Shown here: one piece after another, positions 35,771 through 47,000 of the stretch | How the letters are laid out: every line of letters starts with the position of its first letter | How positions within the stretch are numbered: the stretch's first letter is position 1 | Assembly: GCA_949126835.1 (NCBI GenBank) | Contig: OX421507.1 | Coordinates: 7,290,605-7,354,604 of the forward strand | Direction of reading: 5' to 3' | Length of the DNA stretch: 64,000 bases | Source: Anisus vortex | Lineage: Eukaryota; Mollusca; Gastropoda; Planorbidae | Notes under the pieces: model-generated | What the model saw: only the letters and a program-made list of their open reading frames with translations | The model's database searches: none | What the model was told of the DNA's origin: nothing | Translations under genes and position numbers: made by a program

Positions 35771-36910
35771 TGTAATTATCAATGTTTAAAAGATAAACTT
35801 CTTAAATGGACAAACAATAAATGCAGGAATCGTTTATTTACAACTGTTTAACGTAAATTGTTTTAGTCCTCTAATAATTAAGTCTTGTAATGAATACCAC
35901 AATGTTGGGTTTATATAAAGAGATAACAATTAGTCATTAATATTTGTTAAATTACACAGCACAACCTGTTTGGGATCACTATAGAATCGAATGTGGAAAC
36001 GAGTTTTAATTAAAGGGAGATAATTTACCCATTTTATTTGCGCTAATATTTTAACTTTTTCCTTTTTTTTTTTCTATTATAAAAGAATAAATTGCTTACA
36101 ATTTATAACTTTGAAATGATCAAACTGTTAAAAGTATTTTAAAATTATATAAACATTATATGACGAAAGAATTTATATTTATATTTTGAAACATTACATT
36201 AACAACTCAGTTTGTATGATTACTACGTATCACAATGCCACTTTTAAGTAGTACCGTTACATATTCTTATAAAAACAGTATAAAACATTAAAGTAGATCT
36301 CAGTTAAACTGAGAATGAATTTATTAAAATTAGAAATCCTACTTTGGCACACTATTAGCAAAAGATTGCCGACCCCTGTGCTAAACTATGGATTCCGAAT
36401 AAATCTAGCAATGAATACCATAACGTTGGATTTATTTTTATATAAAGAAATAATAATTAGTCACTAATATTTGTTATATTACAAAACATAACCTGTTTGG
36501 CATCACTATGGAATCAAATGTGGATACGGGTTTTTAATTAAAGGGAGGTAATTAACCCATTTTATTTGGGCTAATATTTTACTTTTTTTCTTTTTGTTTT
36601 TCTATTATAAAAGAATAAATGGCTTACAATGTATTGCTTTGAAATGATCAAACTGTTCAAAGTACTTAAAATTTTTATAAATATTATATGACCAAAGAGT
36701 TTATATTTATATTTTTAAACATTACATTAACTACTCAGTTTGTATAATTACTACGTATCTATTCCGTTTCATTGCAGTTATATTTGTCTTTTACCGAAAA
36801 GTATAAACGGCCTTTTGACTAAGTTCGATCACTCTGGCTTCCTCACACAATGTGTAGATCTTCTCCGCCTTGTGCGATTAGATTTTTCACAACTGTGTAG
36901 GAGGTCTGAG

Positions 36911-38027
36911 TAGAGATGGGCAAAACCGTTCACCATGCTGATCGCCGCTCAATTGAGCGCTCACTAAAAAGATACGGATCCGTTGAACGGTTCCACGGAT
37001 CACTTAGTAATTTACCCTCCCCCCCCCCCCCCGCCTCCCTCCATAATTTTATATGCTGGATGTCAATTTAAGGGGAGAGAAAAAGAACTTGGATCCCTTG
37101 TTGAAACGCCGTTTTTTTTTTGTTACTTAAAACATAAAAAAATATAAATAAGAAATAATTGTTCTCAATTGTCTAGTTGTAGGCTACTAAACTAATTATA
37201 ATTAAACTTTTGTTTTTAAGCTATAATTCCTTTTTTTTCACCTAATAAGTAAAATTAAAAGGGTAAATGTAAAATACTGTAATCATATTGGCTAATTATA
37301 ATGCAAAAATGGTATCATCAACATTATTTACAATTGACAGCAATTGTACGATCACTCGCATTCGAAACCAGCATATCGAAATGCAGAACGGGAACCGATC
37401 AGTACAGACCCATTCAGTACTGTGCGGGTCTGAGCCGATCAGTACTGAGCGGGTCTGAGCCGATCAGTACTGAGCGGGTCTGATCCGATCAGTACAGACC
37501 CATATCAGTACTGAGCGGGTCTGATCCGATCAGTACAGACCCATATCAGTACTGAGCGGGTCTGAGCCGATCAGTACTGAGCGGGTCTGAGCCGATCAGT
37601 ACTGAGCGGGTCTGATCCGATCAGTACAGACCCATATCAGTACTGAGCGGGTCTGAGCCGATCAGTACTGAGCGGGTCTGAGCCGATCAGTACTGAGCGG
37701 GTCTGAGCCGATCAGTACTGAGCGGGTCTGAGCCGATCAATACTGAGCGGGTCTGATCCGATCAGTACAGACCCATATCAGTACTAAGCGGGTCTGATCC
37801 GATCAGTACTGAGCGGGTCTGAGCCGATCAGTACTGAGCGGGTCTGAATCGGTCTGATCCGGGTCAGATCCGGATTCTAAGTGAACTATGGAAACCAACA
37901 TATCGAAATGCAGAACGGGAACGGATCAGTACTGATCCGGGTCTTTTGACAGTGATCGGCTTTCGGATCCGTTCCTTTAAAAGACCCGGATCAGTTGATC
38001 AGTTCTTTAGTGAGCGACCCATCTCTA
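36911..38027. mobile_element. hAT-type element carrying a minisatellite, 1117 bp
   Basis: The ends are TAGAGATGGGC and GACCCATCTCTA, flanked by a perfect 8-bp target duplication GGTCTGAG (36903-36910 and 38028-38035), as expected for hAT. There is no transposase. The interior is dominated by a palindromic minisatellite (37400-37870). Confidence 0.88.
37400..37870. repeat. palindrome-rich minisatellite, about 25-bp unit
   Basis: The basic unit is CAGTACTGAGCGGGTCTGAGCCGAT (given as 20 + 5: CAGTACTGAGCGGGTCTGAG and CCGAT). It alternates with a longer variant in which GATCAGTACAGACCCATAT pairs with GGGTCTGATCCGATC, so single strands can form repeated hairpins. Confidence 0.9.
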
Positions 38028-38272
38028 GGTCTGAGTTACCCCACCCCCCGAGCTACGGCTCTCAAAAACTATACGATGCCTAGTAGGCCCAAAGGAGGGG
38101 CAAGGAGATCAAACTCCGCCGCGCCTTCTACCGGAAATAAAAAAAAAAAATTATAGGAGATCTCAGTTAAACTGAGAATGAATTTATTAAAATTAGAAAT
38201 CCTACATTGGCACACTATTAGCAAAAGAGTGCCGACCCCTGTGCTAAACTATGGATTCCGAATAAATGTCAA

Positions 38273-38987
38273 ATAAAAAAACATAACAGCACACTATATT
38301 GGTCCAATATCGGTCCAATAATTAAATCTTGGCCTAATATTGGACAAATATTGGGCCAGTATAGTGTGCTGCTAAGGAAGTAGGTTACAAAACAAGTTGG
38401 GTTTACTGGTGCAGAAAGAATACAAATAAAATGGGTAGCTTATTATTATACAATACACAAAATGGACCGTTGCCGTTAGTCGTATATTATGAGAGGGAAA
38501 ACTCTTGTTAACATTTCGTTTTTCACATAATATACTAACATATTATATTAGAAGCGTTTTTTTTTTGTCAAGAAGACGTTATTGGTTGGGCTGTGTCTGC
38601 AGAGTGACGTCTGACTCCCTCCACGGGACTGCGCTGAGATGGATACCCCAGGGACAAAGATTGAAAGGAAATCGTAAATAGACTTGGAGAAGTACGGCTG
38701 AGAAGAACCTACGGGCCCGAGGGACCAACCTAGGTGTAAATAACCGCAGCAGATAGAGATAATAATAATTGGAGATCTCTGGTTGTCGCCTAAAGCGCCA
38801 GTCGGCAAAGGAGAGAATTGAGTGAGTTTATTTTGTCAATAAGATTGTAACTGTTGTAAGTAGATGTACTGGGCTTCTGGTTATCTAATGTTTGTTTGTT
38901 CTGTATTTGTTGATATTTGCAGAATTTCCACAATCTTTTGTGTGTATGGTTATTCTTGATTTCATACAAAGTCATGTCTTGTTGATA
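38273..38987. other. no gene seen
   Basis: AT-rich sequence. A short imperfect palindrome lies near 38300-38375 (TATTGGTCCAATAT ... ATATTGGACAAATATTGG). Nothing coding was recognised. Confidence 0.55.
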
Positions 38988-38995
38988 GCCTACTA

Positions 38996-39192
38996 TCAAC
39001 CTTTTGATAATAGTGTACCGAAATAGGATTTCAAATTCATTCGTCGTGCTAAAAGCTTAAGAGTCATATTGTTCCAGCATATAATTTCTTGTAGAACAGA
39101 TTTGAAATGTCTTTCTGAGGGTCTCTCGCGTGCCAATGAAAACTGCTCTGGGTGCCAAGTCTGGCACGCGTGCCGTAGGTTGCCGACCCCTG
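38996..39192. mobile_element. hAT-type MITE with 8-bp duplication, left end shortened
   Basis: It is flanked by GCCTACTA on both sides (38988-38995 and 39193-39200). The right end is TAGGTTGCCGACCCCTG. The left end begins TCAACCTTTTGAT, so about 10 bp of the usual CAGGGGTCGG terminus is lost while the duplication is kept. Confidence 0.8.
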
Positions 39193-39837
39193 GCCTACTA
39201 TATCGTACTCTTAGACTTTCCATCTTGGGGGAGCTATCATCTCCTACCAAGCACGTCCCCAGGTGGCGGATAGGGGAACGACCTTTAGATATAAGGGTTA
39301 GCCGTGAATACTGAATAAGCGGCCGCGGACAAACTAGTTTGCTGTCGTGGAGGTTTAGGTGGGGTATCCCATGGTAAGGATACTCTTTAAAAAATGCCAA
39401 ACAAATCCAAGGAAATGACAGCAAAAAGTGAACATAGAGCGCTCTAACTTTAAACCCGGACAGGCGAGGCTGTTAGCTAGGGATAGCAGTCATCTAGGAC
39501 AGGGGTCGGCAACCTTTTGAGGCAGAAGAGCCAAAATTTACAATTTACACAATTTCCAAGTTTTTAAAGAGCCACTAACTTTTTTTTTCAATATTATCGT
39601 ATTTGATTAGGAGTAGGATTAACCTACCTAAAGGGCCTACAAAATAGATTTTTTATTTAAAATAAATAGCTTTAAATATGAAATAATAGAGGCCTATTTA
39701 TTCATATAAAACATAAAAATGTTTTGGCACAAAATATATTAAAGTATTTTAGCTAGTCTGGTAGAATAATAAAATTAGTAATCAAATAGTAGGCCTATAA
39801 CTATAATTAGGCCTATTGAATAATAGATAGTTACAAT

Positions 39838-40090
39838 CAATGGGAGCATTGGTCTTGAATGCCTTTTGAAAGTTTGGCTAAATCTGGCTCATAAATTGTT
39901 GTTTTCAGTTTCAAGCACGCCTCTAGATTTTTGTTAGTTGGCTTCTTACTTTACTTTTTATTATATTTCATGCAAGAAAACGCTTGCTCGCACGAATATG
40001 TTGACTCGAAGATCGTCAGCACTCCAAATGCCAACTTCTTCACCTCAGTGTAGCATTCTGGAAGACTATTCCATGCGTCAAATATGAGTG
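39838..40090 (-). pseudogene. hAT transposase dimerisation domain remnant
   Basis: On the minus strand: AWNSLPECYTEVKKLAFGVL, then TIFESTYSCEQAFSCMKYNK, a stop, and in the same frame SKKPTNKNLEACLKLKT and YEPDLAKLSKGIQ. This is the classical C-terminal hAT dimerisation region, with one in-frame stop. The rest of the transposase is replaced by the LINE insertion or lost. Confidence 0.82.
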
Positions 40091-40289
40091 CCTGAACTCG
40101 CGGCATTTCTTTTAGAGTTTAGAACTGTCCAGTTGTGCATGTGATGTGCATGCTTTTCTGGACCTCCAACTCACAACTTTGCTCCGAAGAAGACTGAACA
40201 CTACCGCCCGCTGGGTTGCTGACTAGGTGTTTTATATAGTAGTCTAAGTAGTGACTAGCGGCTGTCAGCTTCAGCTGTCTGTCTACTCT

Positions 40290-41240
40290 ATTCTCCCAGC
40301 CTGTTCATGTCTACGATGGTGTGCCACAGGAGTCTGTCCTCGGCCCAGTTCTTTTCACCCTTTACACCCAACCCCTCTTCTTTGTCATCGAACGCCACAA
40401 CCTGAAATATCATTCTTTCGCCGATGACACACAGCTCTATAACAGTGATGAGCTCCTTGCTTCCATCTCAATGTTTCCTGGACATCAAGAACTGGATAAC
40501 GGAAAACAAGTTAAAGTTGAACAGTGAGGAGACTGAAGCTCTTATCGTCGGTACGAGATGGAGGGTCGTTCCCCTCACTGCGTCCGATCTTCAGCTGACC
40601 GACGCAACAGTACCTTTCTCCCCGACTGTCAAGAGCCTTGGCGTCTATCTGGACTCCACGCTGTCCATGCAGCCCCACATCTCCTTCCTCACCAAAATCT
40701 GCTTCTCCCATCTGCGTCGTATTGCCGCCATCCGTCGCTATCTCATTAAGGACGCTTTTGCTAAGCTTGTCATCTCTCTCCTCTTTTGCCGCTTGGATTA
40801 CTGGAATTCGCTCTTGGCTGGCCTCTTGGCCTCCTCCCTTCAGGGCCTCCAACGTGTCCTGAACTGTGCTGCCCGACTAGTCCTTAAGAAGAAGAAGTCG
40901 ACTCATATTACTTCTCTGCTCCGATCTCTGCACTGGCTACCGCTCGGCTTCTGATACACTAACTCTTCAGATCCCTCGTGCGAGGCTAGTGTTCGCTGGC
41001 CAACGTTAATTCTCCTATGGGGCCCGTCCGCCTGGAATGCCTTCCTTCTACAGCTTCGCCAGAGCCCTAGCTTCAACACCTTCAGAAGCCGACTGAAGAC
41101 GCACCTATTCAAGTAGCAGTATTCACCTGTACATATATACATTTTCGTCTTGTATTCGTTATCTGTATTATGTCTGTAACTGTTGACGACGCATGGAACT
41201 GTTCCCAACGGGATATACAAGTATTAATATTTTGCTATTA
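40290..41240 (+). pseudogene. CR1/L2-type LINE fragment (reverse transcriptase end)
   Basis: The frame at 40321 reads [19 protein letters not shown] and [12 protein letters not shown] (RT motifs B and C). It shifts at about 40470 into [51 protein letters not shown] and LRSLHWLPL, and near 40950 a further shift leads to TFRSRLKTHLFK (about 41078-41115). The 3' end is AT-rich with ATTATTATT, as in CR1/L2 LINEs. It is 5'-truncated and lies in the hAT element. Confidence 0.85.
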
Positions 41241-41662
41241 TTATTACTCTACATATTATCACTGTTCTCTATTGAGTGATTTTATCATGTTTTCAGTAAA
41301 TAAGCTAGATATATTTGCAGTATAATATTTTTTATGAATTTTGAAACTAAAAGAATATAATTATTAATATTTGCGCATGGAACTGGAGAGCCGCATCTTG
41401 TCATCGAAAGAGCCGCATGCGGCTCGCGAGCCGCAGGTTGCCGACCCCTGATCTAGGAGAGAAAACTCCGAAAATAAATCAACTGCTGCCTTGCAAATGG
41501 GTCTTATCTGATCAAAGGCTATGGAAGCACATCCAGAAAAAACAGCAGTCTGAAGCCGGAGGCAGTGGGCCTCAATGGCGTAAAACACACTGCCACGCAA
41601 TTCTCGCAAAGAAGAAAGAAGAAGAAAAAGACATTCCATGGTTTAATTAAGTTTCAACAATT

Positions 41663-41743
41663 TTAACCCTTACAGTCCCGGGCGCGTATATAGCGGAACT
41701 GAAGGCAGCATAGATAGAAGTAGGTCGGTACGGGAAGGGTTAA
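41663..41743 (+). mobile_element. 81-bp TTAA-flanked miniature element
   Basis: Same family, length and orientation as 23849-23929: TTAA-CCCTTACAGTCCCGG ... CGGGAAGGG-TTAA. Confidence 0.85.
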
Positions 41744-41945
41744 TTTCTCTTTTCAAGGGCCAGAAAGTGAAGTGGAAGAAAAGTCAAAGTGGAAACCTCA
41801 AAAACCATTTGCTTTTGCTTTTTTAGCGTAGACATCTAGCACGCTTTAAAAAATGTTAGTCCTATATAAAGGTCACATATTTAGAAACATGTATGGTCAT
41901 GAGTTTACTGTATGGATGGAATTTAGTTACCTGTAATCGATTAGC

Positions 41946-42124
41946 CCATGGGTCGGCAACATTATGATGATAATAATGTGCCGAAGTATGATTTCTGATT
42001 CACTCAGCGTGCTGACAGCCTAAAATCTATTGTGCTTATTAATTTCCGGAGGACCCGCGTACCATTGAAAAAATCGCCCTGCGTGCCAAGTGTGGAACGC
42101 GACCCGTTGGTTGCCGATCCCTGG
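41946..42124. mobile_element. hAT-type MITE, decayed
   Basis: The ends CATGGGTCGGCAAC and GTTGCCGATCCCTG form inverted repeats like those at 39500 and 41450. The interior resembles 3051-3259 (the GTGCCGAAGTATGATTT and GCGTACCATTGAAA pieces). No clear 8-bp duplication remains. Confidence 0.7.
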
Positions 42125-42294
42125 TTTAGGCTATAGGAAAGTTATGTTATAGGTTATTTACAAAAATAATAGGCAAAAAGAAATAAGCTGATTGTTAAAA
42201 TCCTCTGAATGGAAAAAAATGTGGGCAGTGTGGGGGCTGGGAGGCATTTTATTACTCCCCCTCCTCGGCCCGCCTCGCACTCCTCGTGGCTACT

Positions 42295-42362
42295 TTAAAT
42301 TATAAGTTTACAGACGTTCCTTCTAGATAGAAGATTATTACGTCCACTAGGCCCAAAACGCC
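42295..42362 (-). mobile_element. SINE family 2, 3' fragment
   Basis: It holds only the 3' part: TTATAAGTTTACAGACGTTC and CTTCTAGATAGAAG, then GTCCACTAGGCCC. This matches 10986-11060 and the end of 50141-50308. Confidence 0.7.
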
Positions 42363-43894
42363 TATGAGAGTTAGAGTCAATTTGAAATCTGTTAAATAAG
42401 TTTTAAAATGTATTAAAATTAATTATATACTTTTCAATCTCAGCGTAGGCCTATAGGCTACAATTTTGTTTGTTAATATCAGAGGGGGGGGGGGCCTAGA
42501 CATTTTTGTTTTACATAATTATATAGGCAAGTGTCTTTGAATGTTTAACCATTGTTGCGAAAAAGGGGAGGGGGTAGAGGTAAAAAAAAAATTGGCAAAA
42601 AAATTGTCGACTTAATTAATTAAAATGTACAAAATTCGTATTGCCAAATTTTTACTTCATTCAGTTTTGCCAAAGTCCTATAACTACTACTATTGTTGTA
42701 AGTAACCGCATAACAGCACATGGTATGGGGTTGGAGGAGGGGGGATGAATAAAGGAGATATATTATCAAGAGAATAAGATTAGCATGTAATAGCGAAATT
42801 CCAAAGTTGCCACTGGCCACTACTATAATTCGGTTCGTACTTGGATTCCGCAACTAGTATAAATAGGTAATAGGTCTAGTATAAATAGGTAATAGGTCTA
42901 CAAGTCTACATGATGGCTACATCCAAATATTTGGGTTCGGTAGACATTGTCTACTCTATTACCGGTTAGATTTTTTAGTAGGTCTATATTGACCTATTGT
43001 AATATCGTTAATAGATTATTGTGTTGTATTCTTAGTTAGAAATATTAATTAATACTATCATCAGTAGGCCTATATCTCTACACTCTACATAGATATGGTT
43101 TGTTTTCGTTGTTTTTTTACATTTAGATAGGTCTGTGTGTTTTTTTTTATTTTTAATAATAAAAATATCTTTAGGTACATTTAACATTTTTTTAAAATCA
43201 TTTTTTTATTTTCAAGTTATTAACTAGGCTTAGATTAGATCATAATTAATATATGATTTTTTTTTTTAACTTCAATTTTTTTTAACCTGTGCATAAAATG
43301 ACGTGCATAGTTGGGATTTTCTTCGTATGTCTACCCGTCTTTAAATTACAGCAACTCATTGCGTTTATGTGTCATACTTTTTTTTTTTAAACTCAGGATT
43401 TATGTGGATACTAAAAATCACTGGCATCGTAGGTTATCAAAACCAGAAACAAGGAATCACGTTTTGACTGGAATCATGTTTCAGCGAATCACTAAAATTT
43501 GTTTACGAAACTATCGAGAAAAGTTGCACTGAAACCTGGCAACCTAGATAGACTGACATTGCTTGAGTTTTCACCACAATACTTGATGTGTATCGAAATA
43601 GATATAGCCTACAACAAATATATTTTTGTTTTCTATTAGTTATTAGGCCTACAGTGATGAGACATAAGGATAAAAACACATTAAAATTTATTTATTTTTA
43701 TGCACAATAGTCTACATAGTTATAGGCCTACTGGGGAAATGTTTTAAAAAGTCAGACCATCCTGCAGCCATCATTGAACAAGAATAATGTCTGTGTTCTT
43801 CTATGTTTTTTTCCAGTACAAAATTAATACGAAAACTTCTTAGTGGCAGCTCTGCCTGGCAATGGTAACATTACCGACATTTCCGTTTTCAACC
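42363..43894 (+). promoter_or_regulatory. upstream region of DDOST
   Basis: No gene or full repeat was recognised here. The promoter and 5' UTR of DDOST must lie in or before this stretch. TTTTTTTCCAG|TA (AG at 43815-43816) could be the acceptor of a 5' UTR intron, but no donor was identified. A 24-bp tandem duplication (TAGTATAAATAGGTAATAGG type) lies near 42856-42900. Confidence 0.35.
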
Positions 43895-44033
43895 ATGGCG
43901 ATTAAACTAACCGGCTTATTATTGCTTATAGCAGCTGCCTGCTATGCTACATTGCCAGGCAAAAGAACTCTTATTTTAGTAGATAACTGGTCAATAAGAG
44001 AAACACACTCTGTATTTTTTAGATCATTGCGTG
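43895..44033 (+). CDS. DDOST: DDOST coding exon 1
   Basis: Residues 1-46 plus one base: signal peptide and the start of the luminal domain ([12 protein letters not shown]). Donor G|GTAAGT. Phase 1. Confidence 0.95.
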
Positions 44034-47000
44034 GTAAGTTTTATGCATTTGTTTGTTTTTTTAAAGTTCCAACTAGAAAAGATACAAAACCGTCGCTTGA
44101 CACGTCAGCATAGAATAGATTCAATAGAAAATAAAGAATAGAAATTAGAATAGTCATGATAAAATTCACATTGATGCATTGATATGAAATATGATTTAAT
44201 GTATTACTATTATTGTCTTCAATAATAAATTGCTGTGGTTGTCAAACATTTTATGTGGACATAATCTATTTAACCCCCCCCTCCCCCCTTTTTGCTGACA
44301 CTGCTGAGTAGGCTAATGTCTACTAATACTGAGTAATACTAATAAGTCTACAGGCAAGAGCAAGATCACACATTGTTGTCATGCCATGCAAATAAAACGA
44401 TACCGAGAAGAATTTTGGAATGTATTTGTTGTGGCTGTTCTTTAACTTTTAAGTTTGTCTCAAAAAATTATCTTTACATTTTTCATTTTAAATGATTTTA
44501 GCAGGGGATGAGTGTAATTTCTAAATTTGCTTTGGCTTGGCATAGGCCTATACCTATATTAATACAGGCAGGTTTCACAATAAGGATTTCAATAGTTCCC
44601 TTTTTAAAAAAAATAAATATTTTAAGCTTTGTCACATATATCATTTTAAAGCCTAGAAACTGAGGAATCCTAATATGAAGGTTAGAAAGTCAGCCGACTT
44701 TCCAATGTTTTATAATTAATAATTTTAAGATTGGGAAATTCCATCTGTCATAGGCTCATAGTTCACATGCAAAAAAGTACACTAGACTAAACAGCTGCAA
44801 AATATTATAAAAACTTACAATATTGTGTTTTTTTTAATATTTTTATGAAAAATAAACTTATAATACTTGAAATATCATTTGTGTTGTGTTTTGTTATTAA
44901 TTTCACAAATAAACTAATAATTTTGCATCCTTAGGTCATTAGGCCTAGGATATTTGGTACTGTAACAACAAAAAACAACATGGCGGCCATTTTGTACTTA
45001 AAATGTGGTTTTAGCTAAAAGCATGGAGAGATATTATTTTACGTTTAAACAATTACTGTTCGCGTAAATTTAGGCAGGTTTCACAATAAGAATTTCAGGA
45101 GTTCCCATTTTTTAAGTTTTTTTTTTTAAAAATAATGTTAAGCTATAGTATAGTATTATATGTCATTTTAAAGCCTAAAAGCCCAGAAATCCAAATATGA
45201 CACTTATAAAGTCAGCTGATATTTCAATATTTTATAATTAATCATTTAAAAATCGGGAAATTCCCTCTATCAAAAAGTTCCTGGGGCTACAAAATGAGTT
45301 GGACTAAACATCATCAAACTAGCATTAAAACACACAATATTGTTGAAATTGATACTTTTATGACAAATAAACTCACAAAACGTAAATATATCAGTGTTTG
45401 TGTTGTGTTTTATTATTATTTTTACAATAAAACGTGATTTCGCACTCGGGCATCATAAAGTCTAGAACTACCGAAGTCGCCGCCATTTTGAAAAAAACGT
45501 GGCTTTATTGGACGTAAAAAAAGCGTGTGTGTTAAAAGCGAAAAAAGGATTTTTAACGTTTAAACCACAATAGTTTGCGTAAATTTAGTTTAAAACTATA
45601 AATAATAGTATTTTGTTGCCGTAGATAGTACACAAATAGTTGGAAATCGGAAAATAAATGTGTAAATAGTGTTTTAGAAAATACTTTTTCGACATCGATC
45701 GAACGTTCCAAAAAGCACGCGTTACTCACCGATAGGAGTTAAAAAATAAAAAAAATAAAAATCCTCTTTTTACGAACTCAAAAAGTGCATCAAATGGAAT
45801 TTTTAAGCTATTTGATCGGATTTACGTTATAAAATTCGCACGTGTGCATTTAAGTTGACCGTAATCTCGAATCTTGTTTTGACAGCGAACGTTATCTTTG
45901 CTAGTCCGAAGCCTTTTTTGTACCAAACGATTTTCATTTATTTACTAATAAAATGAATTCTTCTGCTAAATATTTAAAACAAACTTTGTTTTTATGAAAA
46001 GAATTAAATTTCTGGTTAAAATTAAAAGAGTTTTACGAAATTACATAGATAAATCTTATTTTAGATCTAGTTTTAGACTTAGTCTCGGCGGCGGAAAAAA
46101 TTCACCGATAGGCCGTAAAAATTATGGCTTTTTAAAACACGTTTTTTTCAAATGATAAACATTTTTTTGTGCTTCTAATGGTGGCCTAGGGAAAATTAAC
46201 ATGTTTATGAATGTTGAACATTAAAAAAACGTTATATTTCGGCTTTATTTATTCCTGGTAAGTGATTTTCAAATGTATACAAAAAATCGGGAAATGGGAT
46301 CGGTGGATTATGTAACGTTGGAGGGTGTTTAAATTAATATAAACAACACAAAAATATAATTAAAACATACAATACTGATGCAGCTGATACTTTATGGACA
46401 TATAAACACATACAAGTAAAAAAAAACAGCATTTTGTATCAACAATTTTTATTTTTTAAATAAACAATAAATCTCCATCATTTGGTGGCCATTTTGTGAA
46501 ACCTGCCTTTAGTTTTAAAACATTTAATAATATTGCAATGTTAATGTAAATCGTAAACAAGAACTTTGAAATAAAAAAAATTCGTAAATAGCATTTTACT
46601 GTAAATTATCGATAACGGCAGAGCGTGCGGTCCTCGTCAGTGTAACGAAACCCTAATGGAAACATACCAGTACGACACCGGTAAAATAATTATATTCAAT
46701 CGAAAAACGCATTTTTAAGTTAAAAAGAACGCTTCAAATAGAACAAAACGGCTATCCCATTAGATTTATGTTTAAAATTCACTCGAGCGCATTTGAAAAT
46801 TAATGAAAAATCTATTCAACTTTTTTAGTACCGCGTAAGATTCTCATGACCGAGCAAGTATTCGTTGTGTACACCCAATGATTTATTAGCAAATAAAATA
46901 CAATTTGTGGCTGAATATTTTAAAATAATGCCGTTTTTATGAATAAATATATATTTGGGTTAAATTATAACTTAAATTTGGAGAGTTTTAGAAATCGACA

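Larger units (their letters stand above)
30970..36405 (+). mobile_element. decayed hAT transposon, copy B, split by two LINE insertions
   Basis: The parts 30970-31599, 33607-33720 and about 35780-36405 line up in order with copy A at 8810-10440. The order and orientation are kept, so the intervening blocks are later insertions. The transposase motif (FALLLSAFGSTYTCEQ near 31360-31410) is preceded by a stop. The end is a hAT terminus, GATTGCCGACCCCTG (36366-36380). Confidence 0.65.
35890..38272 (+). repeat. tandem duplication of a hAT 3' end
   Basis: The block at about 35890-36405 is followed by a second version: 36410-36770, then unrelated DNA with a hAT insertion, and then 38158-38272. The last 110 bp of each version (36297-36405 and 38158-38272, starting GATCTCAGTTAAACTGAG) are nearly identical. 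Confidence 0.75.
39500..41450 (-). mobile_element. hAT transposon with an internal LINE, 1951 bp
   Basis: The ends are CAGGGGTCGGCAACC and GGTTGCCGACCCCTG. The 8-bp target duplication is perfect: ATCTAGGA at 39492-39499 and 41451-41458. The minus strand holds the end of a hAT transposase (39838-40090). A CR1/L2-type LINE (about 40290-41240) occupies the middle. Confidence 0.9.

Noticed and set aside
40511..40852. Minus-strand frame inside the CR1/L2 fragment
   Set aside because: The plus strand carries the reverse transcriptase motifs; this is its shadow.
43862..43894. Upstream in-frame ATG as DDOST start
   Set aside because: The ATG at 43895 has better context and directly precedes a typical signal peptide; the upstream start cannot be excluded.
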